Position numbers and translations under genes: made by a program. A DNA stretch of 64,000 nt from Shimwellia blattae DSM 4481 = NBRC 105725 (lineage in GTDB: Bacteria > Pseudomonadota > Gammaproteobacteria > Enterobacterales > Enterobacteriaceae). The stretch's first letter is position 1; each line of letters opens with the position of its first letter. This document shows positions 9,575 to 19,173 of the stretch, piece after piece. The DNA is taken from positions 1,364,001-1,428,000 of the forward strand of contig NC_017910.1 in assembly GCF_000262305.1 (NCBI RefSeq), read 5' to 3'. The notes under the pieces were generated by a model. It had not been told where the DNA came from and searched no databases. It saw only the letters and a list, made by a program, of their open reading frames with translations.

Positions 9575-9588
9575 TTGACGTATATCAA
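9575..9588. promoter_or_regulatory. FNR-like site upstream of the lipoprotein gene
   Basis: TTGACGTATATCAA matches the FNR consensus TTGAT-N4-ATCAA at 9 of 10 defined positions. It lies in an AT-rich 204-bp region ~136 bp before the lipoprotein start. A single match of this size can occur by chance. Confidence 0.35.
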
Positions 9589-9723
9589 CGGTGGTCGCGA
9601 TTTATACACGGGCCAGAATAATTAATTCGCGTCTAAAAATAATCCTGAGGTAAGTTAATTACGGTTAGAAACTTATCTGTTTTGAATAGTTTCTCTGTAT
9701 TAATAATTTTATGGTGATGATAG

Positions 9724-10149
9724 ATGAATGTTAAATACTTAGTGATTGTGGCGGTTCTTGGCTCCGCCCTGCTGGCGGGTTGTGCTTCACCGGCTCAGCG
9801 CATGACTGAGTGCGAGGCTCAGGGCGTATCCCGGGATGCCTGCTATATCGCTGAACAAAACCGCCAGTCTGCGATAAATACCGCGGCGGAAAAGCAGGCC
9901 ATGGAGAATGCGCAGGCGCTGTATCCGGCGCAAAAAGCCCAGGCAGCAAAGAAGGTTAAGCAGTGGGAAGGGATGAAACTGGTGATGACCTCTACCGGGT
10001 TAACCGTAGACGGAAAACCGGCGGCGGTAATAGAGAAAACCAAAGACGCCACTGTATATCAGCAGGGATTATTTAATTATATCGTATACCGTAACGGCAA
10101 AATCGCCGTGACGGATGCCAGCAACGTTTTTAAAGGCTATGCAAAATGA
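9724..10149 (+). CDS. Unrecognised lipoprotein, 141 residues
   Basis: No family recognised. Residues 1-19 are a lipoprotein signal with lipobox LLAGC; Cys-20 would be lipidated, and the +2 residue is Ala, favouring the outer membrane. The mature part has two further Cys (30 and 40), an Ala/Gln/Lys-rich helical stretch at ~50-80, and a C-terminal region (TGLTVDGKPAAV..., YIVYRNGKIAVTD) that reads like small beta strands. GGTGA precedes the ATG by about 6 nt. The stop overlaps the next start (ATGA), so it is coupled to the secreted Gly-rich protein that follows. Confidence 0.75.
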   Translation: MNVKYLVIVAVLGSALLAGCASPAQRMTECEAQGVSRDACYIAEQNRQSAINTAAEKQAMENAQALYPAQKAQAAKKVKQWEGMKLVMTSTGLTVDGKPAAVIEKTKDATVYQQGLFNYIVYRNGKIAVTDASNVFKGYAK

Positions 10150-10769
10150 AAATAATATTTCCAGCCTGTGTTGTTGTGGCTTGTTCTTTTTCTGTTAACG
10201 CGATGGATGTGTCACAGGCGCGGGAGGCAGTCGCCCATGCGGAGCGAAACTATTCGGCCGCAGAAGGAAGCTATAAAAATGAAGCGCACTGGTCGGGCTC
10301 CGGTGTGGTGGGCTCAGCGGCAGAAGCACAGATGAATAGTGCGGCGGCGGCCCGCGCGCAGGCCTATGCCGATCTGCGCAGCGCTGAGCAGCAGGCACAG
10401 GCGCCGTCGCTGTCGGCGAAAACCCCGGTGACCGGTAGCATGGCGGCCATTACGCCGGGGGTGAAAACCCACCCGGCAGAGACCATCAATGTGGCGGCCG
10501 CTACGCTTGCGCCGTCGGCGAAAGTGCAAACGGCGCAGGGGATCGTCAGCGCAGGCTCCCTGCCTGCCGACACTCAGGTGGCGGTGGCGTTTAACAGCGC
10601 GTTTCATACTCCGGTGAAGGGGGGAAGTGCTCAGGCCCGGGACGGTGGACACGCGGAACACGGGACCGGCAACGGCGCGAATAACGCCGCCAGTAGCCGC
10701 AGCGCTCACGGCTTAGGGGGCGGGGAGCATGTTGGCGGTGGCCGTTCCGGCGGAGGTTTTCATTACTGA
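10146..10769 (+). CDS. Unrecognised exported protein with Gly/His-rich tail, 207 residues
   Basis: No family recognised. Signal peptide 1-19 (Val-Asn-Ala end). Residues ~22-80 are Ala/Glu/Gln-rich and probably coiled coil. A middle part (~85-150) is rich in Ala, Thr and Val with short strand-like repeats. From ~155 the chain is low-complexity Gly, Ala, Ser and His, ending SGGGFHY. Several His in the tail could bind metal, which is speculation. It overlaps the upstream lipoprotein gene by 4 nt (ATGA) and ends before a strong terminator, so the two form a closed bicistron. Confidence 0.7.
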   Translation: MKIIFPACVVVACSFSVNAMDVSQAREAVAHAERNYSAAEGSYKNEAHWSGSGVVGSAAEAQMNSAAAARAQAYADLRSAEQQAQAPSLSAKTPVTGSMAAITPGVKTHPAETINVAAATLAPSAKVQTAQGIVSAGSLPADTQVAVAFNSAFHTPVKGGSAQARDGGHAEHGTGNGANNAASSRSAHGLGGGEHVGGGRSGGGFHY

Positions 10770-10796
10770 ATAACGCCACACTGAACCACAGATAAC

Positions 10797-10833
10797 AAAA
10801 AACCCGCAGACTCAGAGAGAATGCGGGTTTTTT
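10797..10833. terminator. Bidirectional terminator between the Gly-rich gene and tRNA-Pro
   Basis: AAAAAACCCGCA (10797-10808) pairs with TGCGGGTTTTTT (10822-10833) around a 13-nt loop. T-runs on both strands serve the rightward bicistron and the leftward tRNA gene. Confidence 0.85.
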
Positions 10834-10844
10834 GTGGAATGATT

Positions 10845-10921
10845 TGGTCGGCACGAGAGGATTTGAACCTCCGACCCCTGACACCCCATGACAGTGCGCT
10901 ACCAGGCTGCGCTACGTGCCG
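10845..10921 (-). tRNA. proL: tRNA-Pro, anticodon GGG
   Basis: 77-nt cloverleaf including the encoded CCA: acceptor arms CGGCACG/CGTGCCG (minus strand), T-loop GGTTCAAATC, anticodon loop with U33-GGG. It corresponds nearly base for base to E. coli proL and occupies the same place beside yejM. Own promoter and terminator are visible. Confidence 0.95.
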
Positions 10922-10934
10922 ACGCGATGCAGGC

Positions 10935-10962
10935 AATATACCGTTTTCCCGAATGAATGCAA
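10935..10962 (-). promoter_or_regulatory. Promoter of tRNA-Pro
   Basis: On the minus strand TTGCAT (complement of 10957-10962), 16-bp spacer, TATATT (complement of 10935-10940). A GC-rich discriminator follows, as usual for stringently controlled stable-RNA promoters, and the mature tRNA begins 14 nt later. Confidence 0.75.
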
Positions 10963-10997
10963 GAGCCCCGCTGACTGATTGCGCTATAAATAATCAA

Positions 10998-12758
10998 TCA
11001 GTTAGCAATAAAGCGTTTTTCATCGGTCAGCACCTGGAGCAGCAGCCCCAGATGCGGACGGGTTTCGTGAATACGCTGCCCCTGCAGGTCATACATCCGG
11101 TAATTACCGCTGTTATCCAGCACAACCGTCATCGTGGGGGTAGTCACCGCCAGAGTATTGCTGTCTGCGCTGACTACCCAGTTGTTCTTACGCACCGGTG
11201 CGAACAGATCTTCCCCCTGGGAGTATTCACCCGCCGCGGTCTGCACATGGAGCAGGCGCTGCATCAGGGTGGTCATTACATCCTGGTGGTCCGTAAGTTT
11301 ACTGATCAGCTGCGCCCCGGCCCCCGGCCAGTGAATAACCAGCGGTACCTGGATACGGGCGCGATCCCAGCCAAAGCTCTCTTCGGCCTGGGCCCGGGTG
11401 GGCAGGCCATGCCCGGCGGTAATAATCACCACGGTGTTATTCATCCGGCCGCTCTCTTCAAGCCGGGTGAGCAGACGCTGGATCTGGCTATCCACGCCGC
11501 GTGCCGCCGCTGCGTAGGCGTTATCATAAGCCTGCGGGCTGGGGCTGATATTGGTGCCATTTAGCGCCACCCAGGAGAACCAGCGGTTATCGTCACCGGA
11601 GTAGCGGTTAAACCAGTTGAGCCAGCGGCTGGTGGTCTCGCTGTCTGACTGGCTGCGGGGCCCCGGAAGCGAGAAGTCCGACAACAGCGCCTGGCGGTAC
11701 AGGGGGCTGCTGAAACCGTCAGAGGCAAACAGCCCCAGCTGGTAGCCCTGCTCATTCAGGCCGGTTATCAGCGCAGCCGGTGTCCGGGTGGCCAGAATGC
11801 CGTCCATATAAGAGGGCGAGATACCGTAAAACAGGCCAAAGATGCCGTTATCGGTATTGTTACCGGCGCTCATATGCTGAGTAAAACTGGCGTTCTGGCT
11901 GGCAAACCGGGCCAGGGCCGGCATGGTCTCGGTAAAGCGTGAATAATTGAGCCCGTCGACGGTAATCAGCAGCACGTTGTACCCGGCGCCGAGATCCCGG
12001 AAGCTGAGCTCACTCAGCGGATACTGGACGGAGACCGCATCCGGATTGCCCTGTTCGACCAGGCGACGCTGGTAAATGTCCGCATTCAGCAGGCCGTGTT
12101 TCTCCAGGAAACGGCGGGCCGTCATCGGGTAGGAGAGGGGCAGGTTGGCGCGCTGCATGGTTATCGGGCGGTAGAAGTTGGCATCCGCCATGATGTACAT
12201 CATGTGGCTGGCGAAGAACGACAGGATAAAGAGCGCCACCACCGGGCGGGCGTAATTGCGCCGCCGGGTCAGGCTGCGGAGTTTTTGCCAGCTCCAGCTC
12301 GCCACCAGCAACTGCACCAGCATAATCACCGGCACGCAGATAAACATGAGCTGCCAGTCCCGGGCCATTTCGCCCTTGTCCGGGTTGATGACCAGCTCCC
12401 AGACCACCGGGTTCAGGTGGAGGTGAAAACGGGTAAATACTTCGCTGTCGATAATCAGTAAGGTCTGCCCGGTTGTGGCAAATATCACTGACAAAAAGCG
12501 CATCAGCCGCTGGGATCTCACCACAAAGGTGAGGGGGAACAGCACCAGTATGTAGGCAGCAAAGACCAGAAAACTGAAATGACCCGCCAGGGTCAGCCAC
12601 GAGTAAATCCGGCCTGCCAGGGTGGTGGGCCAGTCTGCAATCAGCAGGTAGCGGCTTCCCAGAGCGATAGCAAGCAGAATATTAAACAGCGCAAACCAGT
12701 GCCCCCAGCTGATCATCTGGGAGACTTTTTCACGATAGTGCTGGCGGTTGGTCACCAT
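10998..12758 (-). CDS. yejM: YejM/PbgA inner-membrane LPS sensor and LpxC regulator
   Basis: Essential inner-membrane protein that senses periplasmic-leaflet LPS and restrains LapB/FtsH so that LpxC is kept at the right level. 586 residues, the E. coli length. Residues ~1-190 hold five membrane helices. A basic linker (RRRNYARP) follows, then a periplasmic sulfatase-fold domain from ~240 (NVLLITVDGLNYSRF). The fold lacks a clear full set of metal ligands, consistent with a binding rather than catalytic role. yejL ends 19 nt upstream; the two form a unit divergent from yejK. Confidence 0.95.
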   Translation of the reverse strand: MVTNRQHYREKVSQMISWGHWFALFNILLAIALGSRYLLIADWPTTLAGRIYSWLTLAGHFSFLVFAAYILVLFPLTFVVRSQRLMRFLSVIFATTGQTLLIIDSEVFTRFHLHLNPVVWELVINPDKGEMARDWQLMFICVPVIMLVQLLVASWSWQKLRSLTRRRNYARPVVALFILSFFASHMMYIMADANFYRPITMQRANLPLSYPMTARRFLEKHGLLNADIYQRRLVEQGNPDAVSVQYPLSELSFRDLGAGYNVLLITVDGLNYSRFTETMPALARFASQNASFTQHMSAGNNTDNGIFGLFYGISPSYMDGILATRTPAALITGLNEQGYQLGLFASDGFSSPLYRQALLSDFSLPGPRSQSDSETTSRWLNWFNRYSGDDNRWFSWVALNGTNISPSPQAYDNAYAAAARGVDSQIQRLLTRLEESGRMNNTVVIITAGHGLPTRAQAEESFGWDRARIQVPLVIHWPGAGAQLISKLTDHQDVMTTLMQRLLHVQTAAGEYSQGEDLFAPVRKNNWVVSADSNTLAVTTPTMTVVLDNSGNYRMYDLQGQRIHETRPHLGLLLQVLTDEKRFIAN

Positions 12759-12777
12759 AACGTCTTTACGCTATTCC

Positions 12778-13005
12778 TTAATGAGCTTTGTCTTCGTGAA
12801 CAGAAGACTGCAGGGCTTCAGCAAAGGAGCGGGCCAGAGCACGGCGCTGCGCCGGTGCGATACTGGAATTGATCAAGTTAGTCACCATATTGCCCAGAAC
12901 CATCAATGACAGATCAACCGGGGTTTTGTGTTTTTCCAGCACGCTGGCCAGTTCGCTTAACAGCGCTTCAACGCGCTCGTCGCTGTAACGGGATGTTTGT
13001 GGCAT
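12778..13005 (-). CDS. yejL: YejL, DUF1414 small protein
   Basis: 75-residue cytosolic helical protein ([19 protein letters not shown] start) conserved in gamma-proteobacteria beside yejM. Function unknown. It ends 19 nt before yejM and is probably in its operon, opposite yejK across a 136-bp divergent region. Confidence 0.9.
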   Translation of the reverse strand: MPQTSRYSDERVEALLSELASVLEKHKTPVDLSLMVLGNMVTNLINSSIAPAQRRALARSFAEALQSSVHEDKAH

Positions 13006-13141
13006 AAATCGATTATCAACTCATTTTAATAAAGGCCAATATCTTACCGTAGCAGTGCATATTTTTCTGCATTTTTATCAGGTGTTGCACACAGCCGCCG
13101 GTGGTGGTTGAATACCGCCCCGCCCTGAAGGAGAGTTTATC

Positions 13142-14140
13142 ATGAGTCTGGATATCGACCAGATTGCTTTGCATCAATTAGTAAAACGCGGTGAGCAAGA
13201 GCTGGAGCTGGTTCTGCGTGAGTCATTACTGCCGGTAAACGGCACGGTCACTGAAATGATGGCTGAGCTGCACCGGGTATACAGCGCCAAAAACAAAGCC
13301 TATGGCGTGTTCAGCGAAGAGAGCGAACTGTCCCAGGCACTGCGGGCATGCCGCAGTGGTGAGGATGACTTTCTGGCCTTCAGCCGGGCGGCCACCGGGC
13401 GGCTACGGGATGAGCTGGCAAAATACCCCTTTGCCGACGGCGGGATAGTGCTGTTCTGCCAGTACCGCTATCTGGCGGTGGAGTATCTGCTGGTGGCGGT
13501 GCTGAATAATCTGAGCAGTATGCGGGTGAATGATGAGCTGGATATCAGCGCAACCCACTATCTGGATATCAACCATGCGGATATTGTGGCGCGCATCGAT
13601 CTGACTGAATGGGAAACCAACCCGGAGTCGCGCCGGTATCTGACCTTCCTGAAAGGCCGGGTAGGGCGCAAAGTGGCCGATTTCTTTATGGATTTTCTCG
13701 GCGCCAGCGAAGGGCTGGATACCAAAGCCCAGAACCGGGGGCTGCTGCAGGCAGTGGATGACTTCACCGCAGAGGCGCAACTGGACAAAAACGAGCGCCA
13801 GAACGTACGCCAGCAGGTTTACAGCTACTGTAATGAGCAACTCCAGGCCGGGGAAGAGATCGCGCTGGAAGAGTTATCCGGTGAGCTGCCAACGTTTGGT
13901 GAGCAGAGTTTCAGTGAGTTTACCAGCGCACAGGGCTATGAGCTGGAAGAGACCTTCCCGGCGGACCGCAGCACCCTGCGCCAGCTGACCAAATATGCCG
14001 GAAGCGGCGGCGGGCTGACCATTAATTTTGATGCGCTATTGCTGGGCGAGCGTATTTTCTGGGATCCGGCAACCGATACGCTGACCATCAAAGGCACACC
14101 GCCTAACCTGCGCGATCAGCTACAGCGGCGCAGTAAATAA
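13142..14140 (+). CDS. yejK: YejK/NdpA nucleoid-associated protein
   Basis: 332-residue member of the NA37/NdpA family (335 in E. coli), found with the nucleoid and reported to interact with topoisomerase IV and gyrase. The family start [16 protein letters not shown] and the acidic first half are present; the central [19 protein letters not shown] block is diagnostic. GGAGAG lies close upstream of the ATG. Monocistronic, with a terminator directly after. Confidence 0.93.
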   Translation: MSLDIDQIALHQLVKRGEQELELVLRESLLPVNGTVTEMMAELHRVYSAKNKAYGVFSEESELSQALRACRSGEDDFLAFSRAATGRLRDELAKYPFADGGIVLFCQYRYLAVEYLLVAVLNNLSSMRVNDELDISATHYLDINHADIVARIDLTEWETNPESRRYLTFLKGRVGRKVADFFMDFLGASEGLDTKAQNRGLLQAVDDFTAEAQLDKNERQNVRQQVYSYCNEQLQAGEEIALEELSGELPTFGEQSFSEFTSAQGYELEETFPADRSTLRQLTKYAGSGGGLTINFDALLLGERIFWDPATDTLTIKGTPPNLRDQLQRRSK

Positions 14141-14146
14141 TCTCAG

Positions 14147-14166
14147 ACGGGCGCAGGCCCGTTTTT
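14147..14166 (+). terminator. Rho-independent terminator of yejK
   Basis: ACGGGC (14147-14152), loop GCAG, GCCCGT (14157-14162), then T's to 14166. Confidence 0.85.
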
Positions 14167-14174
14167 ACTGCCAT

Positions 14175-14199
14175 AAAAAAACGCCGCATAAGCGGCGTT
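14175..14199 (-). terminator. Rho-independent terminator of rplY
   Basis: AACGCCGC (14180-14187), loop ATAA, GCGGCGTT (14192-14199). The A-run at 14175-14181 is the T-tail in the minus direction. Confidence 0.85.
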
Positions 14200-14221
14200 C
14201 TTCTGACAGTGTCACATGCGA

Positions 14222-14506
14222 TTAAGCACGTACGAAGTCGATGTGCTGCAGTTTCGGCTTGTACGGGTGACGCTGGATAGCCTGAGGCTTAACTTTAACT
14301 TCTTTACCTTCGATAACCAGAGTCAGCGGCTCATTGTAGAACTCAGGTTTTGCCTGCATGTTCATTACCTGATCGTGATCCAGTTCGATAGCTACAGGTG
14401 CCTCAGTACCGCCATAAACGATAGCCGGGAACTTGTTAGCTGCACGCAGGCGGCGGCTCGCACCCTTACCCTGCGCTTTACGTACTTCTGCATTGATAGT
14501 AAACAT
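14222..14506 (-). CDS. rplY: 50S ribosomal protein L25
   Basis: 94-residue 5S rRNA-binding protein L25, same length as in E. coli. It has [20 protein letters not shown] at the start and the [12 protein letters not shown] end. The open frame extends 42 codons further upstream, but the ATG at 14506 is the family start. Just upstream, minus-strand RNA can form a GCCTG/CAGGC hairpin (14528-14540), a possible leader element. Single gene with its own terminator. Confidence 0.96.
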   Translation of the reverse strand: MFTINAEVRKAQGKGASRRLRAANKFPAIVYGGTEAPVAIELDHDQVMNMQAKPEFYNEPLTLVIEGKEVKVKPQAIQRHPYKPKLQHIDFVRA

Positions 14507-14659
14507 TGATAACTCTCTATAAATAGTGCCTGTCACAGGCGACCCAGCAACAGGTAAGTTTTCTGCCTTGCGGATGCAAGAGCGGGCGGCATTATAGCGG
14601 CAATGTGCTGGCGGGGCAACGAAAAGCGCCACCGGGGGCGGATTTCTGCATCCTCCCGG

Positions 14660-16420
14660 TTAACCGCGTAACTCGTTAGCGCGCCGGTAGCGGCCCTGAT
14701 AGTCAAATATTTTTTCCCGCACCTGCCAGAAATGCCCTTTCTTACGGGCAACGACAAAATCCGGGTGGCGCAGCAGCTCCGGGCGGGCGGCAATATCCCG
14801 GGCCGAATGCCAGACCAGAGGCACCCCGGGGGCCTTACTGTGGGGGCGCAAAAACAGCAGCTCAAAGGCGGTGCGCTGGGCCGGTGACTGCAGGCGAAAA
14901 CGCTCGCTGACATCGGCGCCGTCTTCATCATAGTAGGTCACATTCAGCCACGGGCCTTTACTGTCCTCTCCGGGCTGTAGCGTCATGCCGCTACAGCGCA
15001 GTACCAGGGCATCTTTGAGTTTCAGGGCTGCTTTTAGCATATCGTCCGGATCCACCAGCACCTGGTCACACTGGTGGCAGCGGCGGGCGGCTATGTCGTT
15101 TTCGGCGTTACAGGCCGGGCAGTTTTTAAACCGGAAGCGGTAATCGCACTGCTCGCGGGTGCCATCATCGTCTTCAAACCAGCCCTGGCAGCGGCGGCCA
15201 AAATGTTCGGTGATGGTGCCATCGGCGGTGGTTTTCCCCCAGAAAGTATTGGCAAAGCCGCAGGCCGGGCAAAACACCTGGACCGGCACGTTGTCACTTT
15301 TGCCCTTCGGGCTGCCCACTTCCGGGGTATAGAGATCGTGGGGGTTACCCGCGTAGTCGAGGATAAGACAATCCGTTTTCCCGGGGGAGAGGCGCAACCC
15401 GCGCCCGACAATCTGCTGATACAGGCTCACGGATTCGGTAGGGCGCAGAATGGCTATCAGATCCACATGGGGGGCGTCGAACCCGGTGGTCAGCACCGCC
15501 ACATTAACCAGGTAGCGGTAATCGCGGTTTTTAAAGGCGGTGATCAGCCGGTCGCGCTCAGGCCCTGGCGTGTCGCCGGTTATCAGCGCGGCGCTGGCGG
15601 CGGGCAGCAGGCCGGTCACTTCCCGGGCGTGCTCCACGGTGGCGGCGAAGATCATCACCCCCTGGCGCGTTTGGGCAAACTCCACAATCTGGCTGATGAT
15701 ATGCGGGGTAATACGCTGCTGCTGGCGCAGCTCGCGGTTGAGATCCGCCTCACTGAACAGGCCGTTTTCCCGGGCCTGCAGGCGGCTGAAATCATACTGC
15801 ACGACCGGCATATCCAGGCGCTCTGGCGGGGTCAGATACCCGTGCTTAATCATATAGCGCAGGGGCAGCTCGTAGATGCAGTCCCGGAACAGGGCGCGCT
15901 CGTCGCCGCGCACCATACCGTGGTAGTGATACTGGTAAATCCAGCCTTTACCCAGCCGGAACGGGGTGGCGGTGAGCCCCAGCAGCCGCAGGCGGGGGTT
16001 GTGCTGGCGCAGATGGCTGAGGATCTGCTGGTACTGGCTGTCGCTATCGTCGCTGATGCGGTGGCACTCATCAACAATCAGCAACGAGAAGGCACCGGCG
16101 AAGTGCTGCGGATTGCGCGCCACTGACTGCACGCTGCCGAACACCACTTTCCCCTGGCTCTCTTTGCGCCCCAGCCCGGCGGCATAAATATCCGCCTCCA
16201 GCCCCAGCGCCAGGTATTTGGCGTGGTTTTGCTCTACCAGCTCTTTAACGTGGGCCAGCACCAGCACGCGCCCCCGGGCCAGGCGGGCCAGCTCGGCAAT
16301 CACCAGGCTTTTACCGGCCCCGGTGGGAAGAACAATAACGGCGGGGGTCTCGTGGGTGCGAAAATAACCCACGGTAGCATCTACCGCTTCCTGCTGGTAA
16401 GGGCGTAGGGTGAAGGACAT
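14660..16420 (-). CDS. radD: RadD (YejH) DNA repair ATPase of superfamily 2
   Basis: DEAD/H-like ATPase that acts in double-strand-break repair with RecA. 586 residues, the E. coli length. Walker A PTGAGKS with Lys-37, DEAH-type box DECH (VDECHRIS), SAT-like motif GLTATPFR, and a helicase C domain with [13 protein letters not shown]. The second half has two Cys clusters (CPACGF near 380-ff and CPACN...CHQC near 430-445), a probable zinc-binding region. It is divergent from rsuA; the two starts are 160 bp apart. Confidence 0.95.
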   Translation of the reverse strand: MSFTLRPYQQEAVDATVGYFRTHETPAVIVLPTGAGKSLVIAELARLARGRVLVLAHVKELVEQNHAKYLALGLEADIYAAGLGRKESQGKVVFGSVQSVARNPQHFAGAFSLLIVDECHRISDDSDSQYQQILSHLRQHNPRLRLLGLTATPFRLGKGWIYQYHYHGMVRGDERALFRDCIYELPLRYMIKHGYLTPPERLDMPVVQYDFSRLQARENGLFSEADLNRELRQQQRITPHIISQIVEFAQTRQGVMIFAATVEHAREVTGLLPAASAALITGDTPGPERDRLITAFKNRDYRYLVNVAVLTTGFDAPHVDLIAILRPTESVSLYQQIVGRGLRLSPGKTDCLILDYAGNPHDLYTPEVGSPKGKSDNVPVQVFCPACGFANTFWGKTTADGTITEHFGRRCQGWFEDDDGTREQCDYRFRFKNCPACNAENDIAARRCHQCDQVLVDPDDMLKAALKLKDALVLRCSGMTLQPGEDSKGPWLNVTYYDEDGADVSERFRLQSPAQRTAFELLFLRPHSKAPGVPLVWHSARDIAARPELLRHPDFVVARKKGHFWQVREKIFDYQGRYRRANELRG

Positions 16421-16580
16421 GGCTTCCGGTATGTGGTGGACTCAGCGGCGTATTATGCCAGAAGCCGCCGGAAAGATCGGCCTTTCTCCCGTGCGGGGGG
16501 GAAGCTATACTGTGCCGCTGTCTTCTTCTGTATTCTTCAGCCGATACCGGCTACTTTTGCGCAAAACAGGCAATATCCCA

Positions 16581-17276
16581 ATGCGACTTGATAAGTTTCT
16601 GTCCCACCAGCTCGGCATCAGCCGTGCTATCGCCAACCGTGAAATCCGCGCCAGACTGGTTACTGTCGACGGTGAAATTGTCCGCGATGCCGGTTTTAAA
16701 TTACTGCCGGAACACCAGGTTGAATATGACGGCAACGCGCTGACCCAGCACCAGGGGCCGCGTTATTTTATGCTGAACAAGCCCCAGGGCTATGTGTGCT
16801 CAACGGACGATCCGGAAAATCCCACGGTGCTGTTTTTCCTTGATGAGCCCGCCGCCCATAAGCTGCACGCCGCCGGGCGTCTGGATATGGACACCACCGG
16901 CCTGGTGCTGATGACCGACGATGGTCAGTGGTCACACCGGATCACCTCACCCCGTCACCACTGTGAAAAAACCTATCTGGTTACCCTGGATCAGCCCCTG
17001 GCAGACGGGGTGGCAGAGCAGTTTGCCCGGGGCGTGATGCTGCATAACGAAAAAGAACCGACCAAACCGGCACAGCTGGAGGTTATCACCCCGACCGAGG
17101 TACGGCTGACTATCAGCGAGGGCCGTTACCACCAGGTGAAACGGATGTTCGCCGCTGTTGGCAACCACGTTGTGGCGCTGCACCGCGAACGGATTGGCCA
17201 GATAGCACTGGATGTGGAACCGGGTGAGTACCGCCCACTGACCAGCGAAGAGATTGCCAGTGTCTGGCCCCGTTAA
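16581..17276 (+). CDS. rsuA: 16S rRNA pseudouridine-516 synthase
   Basis: Makes pseudouridine 516 in 16S rRNA. 231 residues as in E. coli: S4-like RNA-binding domain at 1-~60 ([12 protein letters not shown]), catalytic domain with Asp-102 in GRLDMDTTG, and the C-terminal [13 protein letters not shown] motif. The frame is open 57 codons upstream to 16410, overlapping radD, but the ATG at 16581 fits the family. bcr follows 21 nt later and is probably co-transcribed. Confidence 0.95.
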   Translation: MRLDKFLSHQLGISRAIANREIRARLVTVDGEIVRDAGFKLLPEHQVEYDGNALTQHQGPRYFMLNKPQGYVCSTDDPENPTVLFFLDEPAAHKLHAAGRLDMDTTGLVLMTDDGQWSHRITSPRHHCEKTYLVTLDQPLADGVAEQFARGVMLHNEKEPTKPAQLEVITPTEVRLTISEGRYHQVKRMFAAVGNHVVALHRERIGQIALDVEPGEYRPLTSEEIASVWPR

Positions 17277-17297
17277 TTAACCGCACAGGAGAGGTTC

Positions 17298-18479
17298 GTG
17301 ACTACCAGTAAGCAATCGTCACTGGGTATTATTTTTATTCTCGGGCTGCTGGCAATGCTGATGCCGCTGTCCATCGATATGTATCTGCCTGCGCTGCCGG
17401 TGATTGCCAGCCAGTTTAATGTCTCTGCCGGTAGCGCGCAGATGACGCTGAGCTCGTATATCTTTGGTTTCGCTGTTGGCCAGCTCTTTTATGGCCCCCT
17501 GGCAGACAGCCTGGGCCGCAAGCCGGTGATCCTTGGCGGGATCCTTATCTTTGCGGTGGCGGCGGTGGCCTGTGCGCTGGCCAATTCTATTGATCAGCTG
17601 ATCACTATGCGCCTGCTGCATGGTCTGGCAGCGGCGGCAGCCAGCGTGGTGATTAATGCCCTGATGCGCGATATCTATCCGAAGGAGGAGTTTTCGCGCA
17701 TGATGTCGTTTGTGATGCTGGTGACAACGATTGCCCCGTTACTGGCCCCGATGATTGGCGGGGCGCTACTGGTCTGGGCCTCCTGGCATGTGATTTTCTG
17801 GATCCTCGCGGCGGCAGCGCTGGCGGCGGCGGGCCTTATCTACTTTTTTATTGATGAGACCCTCCCCCCGGAGCGGCGCCAGCCGTTTCATCTGTACACT
17901 ACGCTTACAAACTTCGCCACCCTGTTTCGCCATAAACGGGTGCTGAGCTATATGCTGGCCAGTGGTTTCAGCTTCGCCGGGATGTTTTCGTTTCTCAGCG
18001 CCGGGCCGTTTGTTTACATCGAACTCAACCATGTGGCTCCCCAGCATTTTGGCTACTACTTTGCCCTGAATATCGCCTTTTTATTCCTGGTGACGGTGTT
18101 TAACAGCCGCTTTGTGCGCCGGATTGGGCCGCTGCGGATGTTCAGCGCCGGGCTGCTTATTCAGCTGGGTATGGCGCTGTGGCTGGTGGTGAGCCTGCTG
18201 CTCGGGCTGGGGTTCTGGTCAATGGTGCTGGGTGTGGCGGCGTTTGTGGGCTGCGTGTCGATGGTCTCCTCTAACGCGATGGCGGTGATCCTTGATGAGT
18301 TCCCCCACATGGCGGGGACTGCATCGTCACTGGCCGGGACGTTCCGCTTCGGTATTGGCGCCCTGACCGGGGCGCTGCTCTCGCTGGCGGATTTCCGCTC
18401 CGCCTGGCCGATGGTGTGCTCGATTGCGATTTGCGCCAGCTGCTCGGTCTGGTTCTGGCTTGCGGCCCGCCGGGCCTGA
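17298..18479 (+). CDS. bcr: Bcr multidrug efflux transporter, MFS
   Basis: 12-helix major facilitator drug/proton antiporter of the Bcr/CflA family, linked to bicyclomycin and other drug resistance in E. coli. 393 residues. The motif D-type start [14 protein letters not shown] and loop 2-3 motif [12 protein letters not shown] are intact. It uses a GTG start with AGGAG 6 nt upstream. It lies behind rsuA and before a strong terminator. Confidence 0.93.
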   Translation: MTTSKQSSLGIIFILGLLAMLMPLSIDMYLPALPVIASQFNVSAGSAQMTLSSYIFGFAVGQLFYGPLADSLGRKPVILGGILIFAVAAVACALANSIDQLITMRLLHGLAAAAASVVINALMRDIYPKEEFSRMMSFVMLVTTIAPLLAPMIGGALLVWASWHVIFWILAAAALAAAGLIYFFIDETLPPERRQPFHLYTTLTNFATLFRHKRVLSYMLASGFSFAGMFSFLSAGPFVYIELNHVAPQHFGYYFALNIAFLFLVTVFNSRFVRRIGPLRMFSAGLLIQLGMALWLVVSLLLGLGFWSMVLGVAAFVGCVSMVSSNAMAVILDEFPHMAGTASSLAGTFRFGIGALTGALLSLADFRSAWPMVCSIAICASCSVWFWLAARRA

Positions 18480-18498
18480 GTGCGCAAAAACCTGCCTG

Positions 18499-18520
18499 AA
18501 GGGCGAGATCTCGCCCTTTT
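18499..18520. terminator. Terminator of rsuA-bcr
   Basis: The fully palindromic AAGGGCGAGATCTCGCCCTT (18499-18518) is followed by T's; a stem with a GATC loop. Confidence 0.85.
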
Positions 18521-18825
18521 CATTAATCCATATCAAGAAAAAAACCGCCAGGAAGACTACAATTGTTTCGAATTTGTAACTCTGTTCATAACAAAAAGCT
18601 AAATAATGTAGTGAAAAAAGTTGAGATAGATCTCGAAAAAAGGTACATATAGCGCCAGTAACGAGTTGGTTGCATAAAAATCATTATATTGTTAATGATA
18701 TGTATGTTTACGAGGTCGCCGCTAAATGGACTGGCAAACCAGAAAATAAAGTCTGCATACAATGTGTTAACGCCAGGCGTAGGGACATTGATGATTTTTT
18801 GCGTCACGCTTCCGGGGAATCTGCT
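18521..18825 (+). other. Region between bcr and yejG, with an inverted repeat
   Basis: About 305 bp, AT-rich in its first two thirds. It includes ATCATTA (18680-18686), 6-nt spacer, TAATGAT (18693-18699), a 20-bp operator-like inverted repeat of unknown regulator. From 18670 a frame runs open into yejG. The 52 upstream codons do not look like a known domain, so I treat them as leader, though a longer YejG cannot be excluded. Confidence 0.4.
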
Positions 18826-19170
18826 GTGAATACTTTACAACTTTCAATTATCCACCGCCTGCCTCAGAGCTATCGCTGGCTGGCGGGTTTTACTGGTTCA
18901 AAAGTTGAACCGATTCCGCAACCGGCGTCAGGTTGTGAAGGGTGCCTGGTGGGCCTTAAGCTGCTCAGCCCCAGTGACGAAAACGCCTGGCCGGTAATGT
19001 ACAGCCTGAGCCAGGCGCTTACGGATATTGCCGTGGACAGCTCCGTGCTTGAGTGTGAAGGGGAGCCCTGCCTGTTTGTAAACAGCCAGGACGAATGCAC
19101 CGCCACCTGTCGGCTGAAAAATTTTGGCGTGGCCATTGCGGAGTCTTTTTCCGCCACTAACCCGTTCTGA
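18826..19170 (+). CDS. yejG: YejG conserved protein
   Basis: 114 residues from a GTG start, matching the E. coli YejG length; core motifs [28 protein letters not shown] and [12 protein letters not shown]. Function unclear; in E. coli it has been linked to aminoglycoside sensitivity. GGGGAA lies 8-9 nt before the GTG. The stop is only 3 nt from the stop of yejF on the other strand, with no hairpin between, so the two transcripts must overlap at their ends. Confidence 0.85.
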   Translation: MNTLQLSIIHRLPQSYRWLAGFTGSKVEPIPQPASGCEGCLVGLKLLSPSDENAWPVMYSLSQALTDIAVDSSVLECEGEPCLFVNSQDECTATCRLKNFGVAIAESFSATNPF

Positions 19171-19173
19171 GAC

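Noticed and set aside
10770..10997. tRNA-Pro as an attachment site for an integrated element
   Set aside because: No integrase gene and no direct repeat of the tRNA 3' end in the window; the flanks follow the E. coli order.
15074..16126. 350-codon open frame opposite radD
   Set aside because: Low-complexity Gly/Ala/His-rich translation mirroring radD; RadD has all helicase motifs.
18670..18825. Separate small gene in front of yejG
   Set aside because: The frame runs straight into yejG without a stop, so at most it is an N-terminal extension; no domain seen.
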